From NCBI GenBank assembly GCA_002897115.2, contig BCIH01000003.1:919881-983880 (forward strand): 64,000 bases of DNA, given 5' to 3'. A model generated the notes under the pieces. That model made no database searches, was not told the DNA's origin, and saw only the letters and a program-made list of their open reading frames with translations. Origin of the DNA: Prototheca cutis (taxonomy: Eukaryota > Chlorophyta > Trebouxiophyceae > Chlorellales > Chlorellaceae). Shown piece after piece: positions 25,432 through 36,300 of this stretch (the stretch's first letter is position 1; each line of letters starts with the position of its first letter). A program made the translations under genes and the position numbers.

Positions 25432-25892
25432 GCCCCTTTGTCCGCTGCCGATTTCCCCAGCAGACGAATACGTGGGGCAATCGACGAGAACTGTGTCCAG
25501 TCCAGCTCCACGACCACGATATCACTCAACCAAACGGGCTGGAACACGGTGTTTCCTCCGAATTTCCCGAGAGATCCCGATCCCTCAGCTTCAGGCAGCG
25601 CCGGATCACAAAAGCGAGCAGGGGGTGTGCGCGGNTTCTTTGAATTCTCGTGCAGATGCGGACACACAGGCACACTCAACGGGATGATATCGCCCAAGTA
25701 CGGCCTTGAAATCAATGTGCGCACGCCTAGGGCGTCCTGGGTATGCGTGTAGGGTCCTTGGCACTGGGTGCCTGGCAGGCAGGCTCCACTGGGGAGACGA
25801 CCTTGCGGAGCTCCCAAGCATGCTGCGCCTGTCCTGGTGCTTGCGTGCCCCTGACCGCGCCATCGTGTCCATCTGTGCAGGGACACTGGGCA

Positions 25893-26451
25893 AACCTTAT
25901 CCTTCGTGGCGTGAAGACGATGGAGTTGCGGTCGTACCCATTGCCGCCAGACATGCTCGGCGAACCTGTGCTCCTGCTTTCCAGCAACGGCCAGCCCGGT
26001 TGCCCAGCACTGGGAGATGTTGTCGCATCGGGTTCTGCGGATACGCGAGTGGTGGGTGGGTGCTCCTTGTCTAGGCATGCGCGAGGCAGATGCGCGGTTG
26101 CCGGGCTGCGGGCCGTACCATTCAGACCCCTGCTGGGCTTGATGAAAGCTTTGAAACTACGCGCGCCCACATGAGCAGCAATTTCAGGGTGGCTGCCGTA
26201 AAATTATCTCTGAAACCCGACCTCCTTCACCCCACAGGTGGGCACAGTGGTGTATGGTGGCCAGGAGATTCTGGACAGCCGGGAGGCGTTTGAGGCAGCG
26301 GCGCCTCAGCACCAGGTCCCCCCAAGTTCAGGCTTNGCCTGGTCGGGGTCCACGCTCTATGGATGGCTGGTGCAGCATGCGGCTGCGCTGCCGTCCCCCG
26401 CGCCGCCACCGGCAATGACCCGGGTGCACCGGTCCATCTACGCTCTGAAAA
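25893..26451 (+). CDS. ASCH-like domain protein, partial, runs into the gap
   Basis: Two in-frame segments look like one protein. The first follows an acceptor at about 25880-25885 and contains GHWANLILRGVKTMELRSYP, the hallmark start of an ASCH domain (a beta-barrel fold related to PUA, thought to bind RNA or modified bases). The second begins at the acceptor before 26239 (GTVVYGGQEILDSREAFEAA) and includes LYGWLVQHAAALP and VHRSIYAL, as expected for the second half. The 5' exon or exons were not found with confidence; a start near 25713 or 25820 is possible. The 3' end is lost in the gap. Confidence 0.5.
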
Positions 26452-27356
26452 NNNNNNNNNNNNNNNNNNNNNNNNNNNNNNNNNNNNNNNNNNNNNNNNN
26501 NNNNNNNNNNNNNNNNNNNNNNNNNNNNNNNNNNNNNNNNNNNNNNNNNNNNNNNNNNNNNNNNNNNNNNNNNNNNNNNNNNNNNNNNNNNNNNNNNNNN
26601 NNNNNNNNNNNNNNNNNNNNNNNNNNNNNNNNNNNNNNNNNNNNNNNNNNNNNNNNNNNNNNNNNNNNNNNNNNNNNNNNNNNNNNNNNNNNNNNNNNNN
26701 NNNNNNNNNNNNNNNNNNNNNNNNNNNNNNNNNNNNNNNNNNNNNNNNNNNNNNNNNNNNNNNNNNNNNNNNNNNNNNNNNNNNNNNNNNNNNNNNNNNN
26801 NNNNNNNNNNNNNNNNNNNNNNNNNNNNNNNNNNNNNNNNNNNNNNNNNNNNNNNNNNNNNNNNNNNNNNNNNNNNNNNNNNNNNNNNNNNNNNNNNNNN
26901 NNNNNNNNNNNNNNNNNNNNNNNNNNNNNNNNNNNNNNNNNNNNNNNNNNNNNNNNNNNNNNNNNNNNNNNNNNNNNNNNNNNNNNNNNNNNNNNNNNNN
27001 NNNNNNNNNNNNNNNNNNNNNNNNNNNNNNNNNNNNNNNNNNNNNNNNNNNNNNNNNNNNNNNNNNNNNNNNNNNNNNNNNNNNNNNNNNNNNNNNNNNN
27101 NNNNNNNNNNNNNNNNNNNNNNNNNNNNNNNNNNNNNNNNNNNNNNNNNNNNNNNNNNNNNNNNNNNNNNNNNNNNNNNNNNNNNNNNNNNNNNNNNNNN
27201 NNNNNNNNNNNNNNNNNNNNNNNNNNNNNNNNNNNNNNNNNNNNNNNNNNNNNNNNNNNNNNNNNNNNNNNNNNNNNNNNNNNNNNNNNNNNNNNNNNNN
27301 NNNNNNNNNNNNNNNNNNNNNNNNNNNNNNNNNNNNNNNNNNNNNNNNNNNNNNNN
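26452..27356. other. Assembly gap (905 N)
   Basis: This is a run of N only. It truncates the ASCH-like gene on its left and the minus-strand hypothetical gene on its right. A repeat may sit here, because the right flank contains duplicated sequence. Confidence 1.
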
Positions 27357-28084
27357 CTCGCGGGGCCGTTGACCTCCCGCTCGCGCGTCTCGCGGCGCCT
27401 CTTGCGATCCCAATGCTCCCTGCGGGCCCGTGCATCCAGCTCCTTCCGGCGGTCCTTGACGTTGAGGATCAGGTTCATGGTGCCCCGCACGTGCTCGCCA
27501 AAGTGCTTGCGAACGTTGGCCTCCACCGCCGCGCACTGGGCTTCTCCCCAGTACTTGGCATCCTGCACGTCAAGGAGCAGCCAGCTCGTCCACCACGTGG
27601 TCTGGGCCATTATGTGCCTATCCATTATAGACAATCCTGCATTCAGCCCGNGATGCAAGCAGCACATGCAACCACAACTCAATCAGTCACCTGGTTCGGT
27701 GCGTGGTAGAACTGCCGCCGCTCGTACGCAGTCGCCTGCTGGAACATGGGCCAGGACCTCTGGAAACGGTCACGGAAGAACATCGTTTCGGGGTTTGTTG
27801 TTTTCCTCCTAGGGGGAGTAGCTGACCATGTAAAGGAAGGCCTCGGAAAAGAACCTGGGGCAGATGAACCGCGTTGCAAAGTCTGCACTGCCCGCCTCGT
27901 CCTCCTCGAGCAACACGAGTGCGGCAAAGTGCGAGGCATGCTGCTTCACGGGATGCATCTTTTGGACATACTGCTCCTGAGGACCATGGAACATGCGCTT
28001 CCAGGTCGCCAGCACCGACGCCTTGGCGGCCCTAAAGACGCCCTTGAGCGCCTCCCGCCCGCGGCCCCAAAAGTCCCGGTCCAT
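27357..28084 (-). CDS. Unidentified protein, 3' part lost in the gap
   Basis: Three coding segments are visible. The 5' one, from 28084, is MDRDFWGRGREALKGVF... to EAFLYM. The second, about 27690-27800, contains ETMFFRDRFQRSWPMF and YERRQFYHAPNQ. The third, from about 27560, is DAKYWGEAQCAAVEAN...RGTMNLILNVKDRR and ends in an Arg/Glu-rich stretch at the gap. The second and third join in phase by a normal intron. The first and second lie in different frames with only about 20 bases between a stop and the next frame, too short for an intron, so a frameshift or base error is likely. I recognise no domain. Its size, basic character and local duplication would suit a mobile-element gene, but that is a guess. 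Confidence 0.4.
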
Positions 28085-28095
28085 CGACCTCGCAA
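27982..28095. repeat. Exon copy 1 of a diverged tandem duplication
   Basis: This segment, from ggaccatggaacatgcgctt to the region of tcccggtccatc, is clearly similar to 28272-28390. It encodes the 5' exon of the minus-strand gene ending here. Confidence 0.75.
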
Positions 28096-28271
28096 TCCTG
28101 CCTGCTGGAACAAATGGGTGGATGGATTGGGCAGGCCGGCGTAAAGTCTCCCACCTTCGGCACCTTCAGTTGGGGGGCGGTTAGAATGCCAACGCGCGCA
28201 CGGGACAGCGCCGCCTTCCAGAACGGGAACTCACGAGCTGATGTCGACTTGGCTCTCCTATTCGTCCAGAA

Positions 28272-28390
28272 GACCATGGAACCTGCGCTGGCAGGTCGCA
28301 CGCACTGACGCCTTGACGGTCGTCATGGCGCCCCTGGGCGCCTCCCGCCCGCTACCCCAAAAGTTGCGGGCCATTCGCGTTGCACCCGTT
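28272..28390 (-). pseudogene. Decayed duplicate of the neighbouring 5' exon
   Basis: On the minus strand it reads ARNFWGSGREAPRGAMTTVKASV, parallel to MDRDFWGRGREALKGVFRAAKASV of the intact copy. The reading then stops shortly after FHGLLDE, where the intact copy continues FHGPQEQ. It is a partial, diverging copy with no other recognisable exon attached. Confidence 0.6.
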
Positions 28391-28963
28391 ATTGTAATGG
28401 GTGCATGAAATAGATAGGTTCGCGGGGAATCCCCGTATGTTGTGCCGAGTTCCCACTGGCCGACCCGTCTCGGGAGACCCGGTGCCGTGCCAGGCTCAAT
28501 TTCCGGGACCTTGTAAAACCTCCTTGTACGCCCTGTCCCATAAAGGAACTAAGCCCATTTTCTGGGCAACGCGGCAAGGGAATGTGGTCAAACAGACATT
28601 TTGGGAGACATGCCCTTGCTGCGCGGGTGGGAGTCGATGGATCTCGAGAAGGTTTCATCATTTTCTGCCGTCACTGTACAGCAGCAGGAGATTGCAGGGC
28701 GTAGCTGGGGGAAGGTTGCAGAGCTTTGTTGTTCTTCCAAAGCAGGCAGAAGACGCACTGCCACTGCGTTTTAGGTGTTTTTCCTGGTAACTTTCTCCAG
28801 GCATAATAAACCCACGCCCACACAGGCGGGTACCTCCACTGCAAAGGGTTTGGCAACAAGGACGAACCAAATTTTCCAGCGCCACCGACGGATTGGCGGC
28901 AGCTGATCGGGAAGCCTGTGGTGTCTAAGCAGTTCTTGTATCGTTTCAGTGGCGGGCCGGGTC
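28391..28963. other. Intergenic region, no supported gene
   Basis: This region holds only short open frames without family signature. It lies between the duplicated exon and the stop of the first ferric reductase. Confidence 0.35.
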
Positions 28964-31900
28964 TCACAGAAAACCCGCCATCTTGTGGAAATCATAAAAC
29001 ACCCCATTCCTCAAGTTGTCGTTCATGGAGGCAGTCAGCAGGTGCGCCGACTTGGTCATCGGATCGGGACCTGGGAAAGTTGTCGCCGGGGAGGGGGACT
29101 TTTTGTTAATTTTTTTTTGAGAAGGGGGAGGGGGGGGATACATTACATTGCATTCTTGATACTCCAGCCTTGTGATGACCCAGTAACCGAGGACAGACCG
29201 ACCAACCATGATCAACTCACCTGCGGCGTAGACGCCAATGTGGCTTGCCCCCGTTTCCCTGGCGGCCGTCTCCAGGATGGTCCGGAAGTCGGGGCGGCCC
29301 AAGTTGATGGGAATGCCGGCGTCCGAGCCCGGCAGCCCCACAGTGTTGCCCGCCTGTGAGTGTGCATGTGACGGACTGTGTAAAAGCACAGCCCACAGAA
29401 AGGCCACGGCCCACTGCACGACAGCACCAATCGGCCCGCCAAAACCCCCCTGGCCGTACCAGTTCGCAGCCCATGGAAGATGGGTCCCAGTCGCCGTCGA
29501 ATGCGCGCATCAGTTCCTCAGACTTGGAGCCGGCACGGGTGTCCTTCCAGTACCTGCGGGGCAATGAGTCTGTCAATCGGTTGGATGGAGCGAGCGAGCA
29601 GGCATGTGAGTCGTCAAGACCATCATCTGGCCACGGTGTGTGCAATGTGCAACCCCACTCCCCAACCTTCCAACGACCATTGCACTCACCGGTAGAGGTG
29701 TGGCAGGAACACGCAGACAAGGAAGGGGAAACCGAGGCCCATGATAAAAGTGGAGAAGAAATCAATCATGGCAAATTTCCAGTACATGCTGTTGTATGGG
29801 AAGGCTTCGCCCGCGCTCTGGTAATAGGTCGCGGCCTCGCCGTACCAGGTGTAGGCCAGTGCGTGACCAAAGAAGCCCGAGGTGAAGACGAGGCAGATGA
29901 CGGTCATCGTGTGCAGTGGCCCCGTGGTTTGCGGCTGCATCCGACGCGCAGTGTTCCACCAAAAGGGCGAGGCGTTGCGGAAGCGCAGACGCAGGTCGTC
30001 CTTGGGCTTGACCTCGGAGGAACTGTTGCCCGAGTCGGAGCCNCGGGAGCTCACCTTGTCCAGCGTGTCGAGCTTGGTGTGGCCGGGGGCATCCAGTGCC
30101 TCCTTGCCCGTGTACCACAGGCTGGTGGTCAGCCAGCCGCTCGAGTCCATGGACGCCGCGGCCACGGCCTGGTCCATCACGCAAAACTCCACCGCATGCC
30201 GCGCAGCCCACACAAAGTAGACCTTGCTGGGGCTGGGGGACTTGCCGGCCCCGCGCCGAGCAACCAGGTCCGACAGCACCCGCAGCACCGATGTACTCTG
30301 TCAGCGTTTGTATGGCAATGGGGGTTGTTCTAGGGTGTTGTTTTCCTGGTTTGTTCACGGCATCGGGTCTTCCCATGCACTGGTCCTCACTCCTCCGTCC
30401 TAGAACACTCCGTTATGCTTTCTTCCCCAAATGGACGCCCCCACTTCAAAAATAAATCAACGCACCGCGATGCCGCCGGCCAAAACCACCACGACGTCGT
30501 CCTGGCGCCAGGCGTGAGGCCCGCCGGCCGGCGGGCAGCTGGCGCGGATGGCCAAGGGTTCCCGGAGCTTGAGCTGGTGCAGGAGGCGCTCGGTCCAGTT
30601 CCCAAAGCGCTTGATGCGCACCGTCAGCATGCCCTCAGCCGACTGCTGGCTGATGGTGAAGGGGTGCCACTGCCAGCGCGAGATGCCAGGGATGAGCAGG
30701 TAGATGTCGTGCAGCGGGCATCCCCGCGCACGCTGCAGCGCGTGTGTTTTTGGGCATTGGTGGGGGACGGCGTGTTGATGAGCAGTCTGTGCAAGCCGGC
30801 CCGCCATCAATCGGCATGCATGCATGTATGGAACGCTAACGACCCAACCAACCTTGGAGGCCTGGATCTGGAGTGTGACCACGTCCTCGCTGGCATTCAC
30901 CCCACAGTTGGCAATGGTTGTGGTGTTGGCATGAGCCCCGGCACGCAGCACCAGGTCGATGAACCACAGCATGAGGCCTGCGGTGTTTGGGCGGAGGGGT
31001 CCAGCGGGATTTGTTGTCTTGGGGAGGGTTTTACACGTCGCACCCAGGCCGTTCAGTTCCCGTGGGTACACTCAAACCCCGCCATCCTGCACACCTGGCG
31101 TGAAGTAGATCCAAGAACCCGAGTAATGGATGTATGCGAAAAAAGTAAAGCCGAGGAAGCAGACGAGGTGGAAGCGGTAGTAGACCTGGAGGAGGGGGGG
31201 GTGATGTGCCCAAGCCGCGTGAGAAGCGGCACTCGGTGCACGGGAGGCAATCCTGCATGATGCGTCCAGAAGGGCACCAAGTTCTGCCAAGAGCGTCCCC
31301 AGTCTTGCCCAGATCGGTCAGTGCACTCCATTCCCGTCGTGAAGCACCTCGTCGCACCTCCCAGAACCCACGCCGGCACCACTCCATGGAGGTGACCCAG
31401 AGTGCCAAGCCAAAGAACCAGGAGATGGACCCAGCCAAGTAGTTGATGGAGCTCTCCGTGGACCAATCCGAGAATTCGGTCCAGAACCTGTCGGTGTACA
31501 CAAGCAAGGTCCGCGTGGGTGTTTCAGCTCTCAACGGGTGCACCCAGCGGTCGCATCACGTGTCGTGCAACAGCGCTTGCGGAATATGGGGGGGTCGCCC
31601 TGTGCACCTGCCGCAGCACACCCCTTACTTCCCTGCTACAACATCATCAAACCAGTACCTCCCCTGACTCACTGGTGGGTGACGCCCCAGAAGATGTAGT
31701 AGAGGATGCCGTGCAGGCTGACGACCCACATCGTGATGTGGCCCATCCAGCGGTGCCACCGGATCATGGCATGGTAGTCGAGCCCTGTAAGGCTTTGCAG
31801 GTAGTTGCTCTGGGGAATGGGGAGCAGCAGGAGCCAGACGTCGATGAACAGGATGACGCCAAAGTACAGGGCAGCCCACTCCAGGCGCAGCTGCCACGTG

Positions 31901-32734
31901 TAGTAGGGTGTGCGGATGCCAGTCTCGGCCACTGCGCGCAGTCGCGCGTTGTAGCCGGTCATGCCCACGGTGAACCAGAGGACGTTCAGCATGATGGCGG
32001 TGGACATCACAAGGGCATCCAGCACGCTCATGCCACCGCAAAACCACGAGAAGAAGCGCCGGGGGGGGAGCTGGTACGACATCACCCGCCGACCCTGTGC
32101 CGGTGGATGGATGGACAGGAGGTTGGCCAGAAGGGGAGAAAAAGGTGGCTGAGACGCGGTTGTGGCGAGATGTGAGGATGTCTCATTGCCGAGTAGTCAA
32201 TGCAGTGTGCCATTAGGAAAATCAGCGTGCAATGCACTCGTTCATGCGCATCGGGCCAGGATGGCCAGGCCCCTGCTTGCACGCAGGCACAACATCGTGG
32301 TGCATGCTGGCCCAAAAAAACCGTACCATCAGCTGCATCTTCCGGAGCACTTTGGGCTTCGTGTCGTTGGGCAAGCGCTGGGCCAAGGTCACAAACAGCG
32401 CCCCTCCACCCAGTGGCATCCACAGGAACAGGATGTAGAAGGAATCATACTGGTCGACGAACTTGACGGGGGGATCAAGCGGGCGGCTGTACGTGTACAC
32501 GAGACCTAGCCGATCCATCGACTTGCCGAAAATGCGGTAGAACTCGTCATAATAAAAGTACTGACACCAAATATAGACGGTGAGAAGAAGACCGGCTCCA
32601 GAGATCAGCTTGAGCAGCGAGCGGAGGTAGGGCGAAGCCTTTCGCAGTGGGCCCGGCTGCGGCCTTTGCGCCGGGGCTGCAAAGCCGACCCCATCCGGTG
32701 GCCCTGCCACAGTCTTCATCAAGTTCGAGTCCAT
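28964..32734 (-). CDS. FRO: FRO-type ferric-chelate reductase A
   Basis: This membrane flavocytochrome moves electrons from NAD(P)H through FAD and two hemes to reduce ferric chelates outside the cell. Ten exons (32734-32327, 32094-31673, 31487-31358, 31185-31095, 30977-30853, 30732-30466, 30297-29690, 29553-29460, 29353-29221 and 29070-28964) give about 794 residues. Heme-binding His pairs have the expected 13-residue spacing in RWHRWMGHITMWVVSLHG and RFHLVCFLGFTFFAYIHYSG. HPFTIS is the FAD-binding motif and VVLAGGIASTSVLRVL the nucleotide-binding loop. Extra membrane segments lie between the two NAD(P)H-binding parts, as in plant FROs. The usual Cys-Gly-Pro near the C-terminus reads AGP. 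It is in tandem with a second copy upstream. Confidence 0.9.
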
Positions 32735-33357
32735 CAACCAATGATGCAGGGTGTTTGCACCGAAATCAGTTTGGGTGCGCTTTGGCGGCCATGCACTGGC
32801 TTTGTGGTCACCAGCGCGGCGCAGAGCGTGTGCCACGCGTGCGGACATGCGCGCACTCGTCTGTGCGCTCTTAGGGTTTCCAGAATCTCTGCAGCGAGGG
32901 GGCACTTCATCTTCGAGAGATCCACACAATGGTACGGACACAGCGCGGTGCAAACCGTATCACTCACTCAAATACCTCTGACTGTTTTTCCTTTTGTGGT
33001 CGCTAGTTCGATTTTGCAGTCCATGGCCTTCGAGCAGCTAATTCTTCCGGGGCGCCATCCTCGTTATAACCCCTGCCGATATACGTCTTTCGGGCGTCTC
33101 CACAGTGAAATTATGAACCGCGAGCGGGACAAACACATATCAAGTACTTGGAAACAATTCAGATGCGGCGGGCAATCACTGACGCGACCATCTTCAGAGA
33201 TGAACGCCGGAGCGCGCGGGATGCGCAGTGAAGCGGATCTGGCGAAGTCGAGGAGGCCATTGACTATGCACTCAAACCGGGAGCAAAATGAAGTCAGTCC
33301 ATACGGCACATGAATGAAATAGTTTCCGGCATAACATACACAGTATACAGACACAGT
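32735..33357. promoter_or_regulatory. Spacer between the two ferric reductases
   Basis: These 623 bases separate the stop of the upstream reductase (33358) from the ATG of the downstream one (32734). The frame of the downstream gene stays open to 32953, so a longer N-terminus is possible, but Met at 32734 fits the family better. The promoter of reductase A must lie here; no iron-responsive element was recognised. Confidence 0.4.
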
Positions 33358-36300
33358 CATAGGGACGTCGCCATTCTCCTGATGAGAACCCTTGTCGGCG
33401 ATTTTGTCACTCGATCCAAGTCGGAGGCAGCCAGAACAGCTGCCTGGTACATGCCCTCCGGCCCTACGAACAGTCCATGCCATCGGGTAGTTGAAGCCAA
33501 GGGCCATAGTATCCAATGCGTTGCGTGATCTTTGCACGCATACGCTTTCGATGGTCGTCATCCGCAAGGGGCCCCGGCACGTGACGCTGTCCATGACACG
33601 ACCCCGGCCCNCATTGCGCACGCCCTCACCTGCGATCAGAACCGCCACTGATGCGCCCTCAGTCGCGATCGAATCCAGCTCAACCTTTAAATCAGGCCGG
33701 CCTATGGATATTGGTACGCCTTGTGACGGGGACAACCCGGGGATTCGGAGGAAGCCGTCATCCTGCAGGGAGCGAAATGCAACAGGGTTGCGAGTGCAGT
33801 CGGCACCAGAGAACGGGCAGTCGTCACCCTGCTGCGCCTCAGACAAAATCCGTCCCAAGACAAGCGCGTACCACATGACATGAGGCATGGTGCATCGCAG
33901 CCTCGCTGTCGCCCTCGCTGTCGTGGAGTGTGCTCGAGAATCCAGGTCCGACGAGGGCCTCCTCCTCAGACTGAAGGCCCCTGGGAACGGTCTCCCACTC
34001 CTGGCCTTTGCAGGGCCTCGATGCCCTCCATCGCCACCACAGCATGAACGGCACTTGCACCAGCAGGTATGGAAGGCCGAGTCCACATATGCAGAAGCCT
34101 GCTATGGACAGAGCCCCCACCTGTGCGGGTGGTGGTGGTGGGGGTGGGGTTGGAATTGAAGGGGGGGGGGAGCCTGCGAACATCAGCTGTGCAGAATACA
34201 GCCAAGCAGGTGGCATGGACATTCCGCACTCTTGACGCAACTCAGGGTCCGGCACCAAGTTCTAATCAATACTGTCTCGAGGGGGGGATATGGTAGGGAA
34301 CCCAGTTCGGCAGGATTGAGATCCTGCACTCAGACCGCTGCTGCTCCTCGGCCCCCATTCCCAGCGCGCAGCCTCACCTTGCTGTAGATCTGCAGAATTG
34401 TCCCCGGCGCCAGCAACCCCGACTTTTGGGCGCATTCAGCTTCAGCCAGCCAGGACCAGGGCAGGAGCAGTCCGGCGCTGCCGCCCAGGAAAGCGAGAAT
34501 ATGCAGGGCCATCAAGTGCTGCGGGCCGGCGTGGGCAGGTGCCAGAGGTCTGCGGCAGGGTTTGATGGAGGGTGTGCAGGGGTTTGTCGGACACTGGGAG
34601 GGGTACCGTGGATCCTGGCAGCACCGCTGACGACCGCCTTTGGCTCGGGTAGGAACCAATGCCCAGGCGATGCACCTCGGGGTCAACCCTGGCCTGCATC
34701 ATCCACAACATGCAATGTGCCCACAATGACTGCGGCACCACGTGCCTTGGATGATGGGCAGTGCAGGACCTCAGGCGCTGCATCGTGGCGCTCCTCCAGC
34801 TCAGTGCGGGGCCTGTCACCGGCGGTGGGCTCCCTGGCAGCGACCCGTCCGGCTTGGTGACACTGTCCAGTGCCTCCATCTCCATGCCACTGCTCGCAAG
34901 GCTGCTGGTCTCTATGTCTGCCGGCGGCCGTGTGAGGTGCAGTCGTAGCTCGAACCAGCCGCCGGGCGCCCTGCATGGTGATTGTGGGAAATCTTGTAAA
35001 AAATGGGGAGGTGGGCACGGGCGGAGGACAACTGCGATGCTGCGAGCGGAAGGCAGCCAACCCCCAGGTCATTGCCCTCCTCATGATCAGGGGGAATCAG
35101 GCATGCATCACCTGCTCCTCTGCTGCAGACCGTCATTCGCGTGAAAAGAAAAAGCACACCCACCACCCTCCCCCTCAGCCAACCACAACAACCCGCCAAA
35201 CCCCCGCTCACAGTGCGGCGGCGGCCACGGCCGGTGGAAGGACACAAAACTCTGAGGCGTGGCGCACGCTCCACAGCAGGACGACACGCTTGGGTCGGGC
35301 AGCGGGACAGGAGAACATGGTGTGGAGGGACTCCTGCACCGCAGTGATGCCGATGCCCCCGACGATGAGCAGCACTGCCTCTGCACCAGCCCATGGATGG
35401 CCGTGGGACAGCAGCCGTCGTGGCAGCGAGGCCCGCACCTCCAGCTGCATATCGGCTGTCGCAACCGCACGATGCAGCGCCTGTCATAATATGTTTGTGT
35501 GTAGGTGTGCGAAGAATTCAGGCATGTGTTTCTGCCAGTCATATGTGCGGAGCCATCGCTCTCTGCCCTGGCAGGGTTTGATGTGCCCCTACGCACCCCG
35601 ACCCCGCGGACCACCTCCAGCGCACCTTGGTCCAGGAACCTTCCCTCTTGACGCAGAGCGTGAGTGTGCCCGGCCCAGCATCGGTCGCCGGCGTGGAGTG
35701 CGAGATGCTAAAGGGGTGCCAGCTCCACCTTGACAGCTTGGGGATCATCAACGACATGTCCCCAAATGGGCATCCCCTCTGTGAAAGACAGGGGCACACG
35801 GTGAGCAGCCCATGTGCAACGAACGAGCTCCCAGTGACGGGGTCTCACTCGGAATGCATGGCAATCTGGGCTGTGGGATATTTCCTGGGGCCCTTCATCT
35901 GGAGTCAAATGCAGGACATCACATCACATGGCTCCCCTCAACACGATGGCAAGTCCAAGCACCCTCCCTGCCCAGCCAACCTGGGTGTGTTGGAGCTTGA
36001 GGGAGAGAATGTCCCGCTCCGAGTCCAGGCACACACTCTGCACTGCCGTCGGGGCGGCCGTCTGTGTGCTGCGCTGCAGCAGGTCGACACCCCAGAGCAA
36101 GAGTCCTGCGGATGCATGGGGGCCCGATCAGGGACTGCGCTGTCACTGCGGTATGCCTGGGAGCTCAGTCTGCCTCGGGTGGTCCTTGAACCCCAGGGTT
36201 TATTCCCTGCATGCGGGCCCAGTCGTGCATGCACCCCCAGGCGCACCAGGGGTGAAGTACCGCCATGAACCAGAGTAATGAATGCAGGCTAGCACCATAA

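Noticed and set aside
26227..27812. Open frames of 400-520 codons spanning the gap
   Set aside because: They consist mainly of unknown residues from N; only the flanking sequence carries information.
28671..29007. Possible exon on the minus strand (MGCFMISTRWRVFCETRP...)
   Set aside because: It overlaps the last exon of ferric reductase A in another frame, and I found no splice partner.
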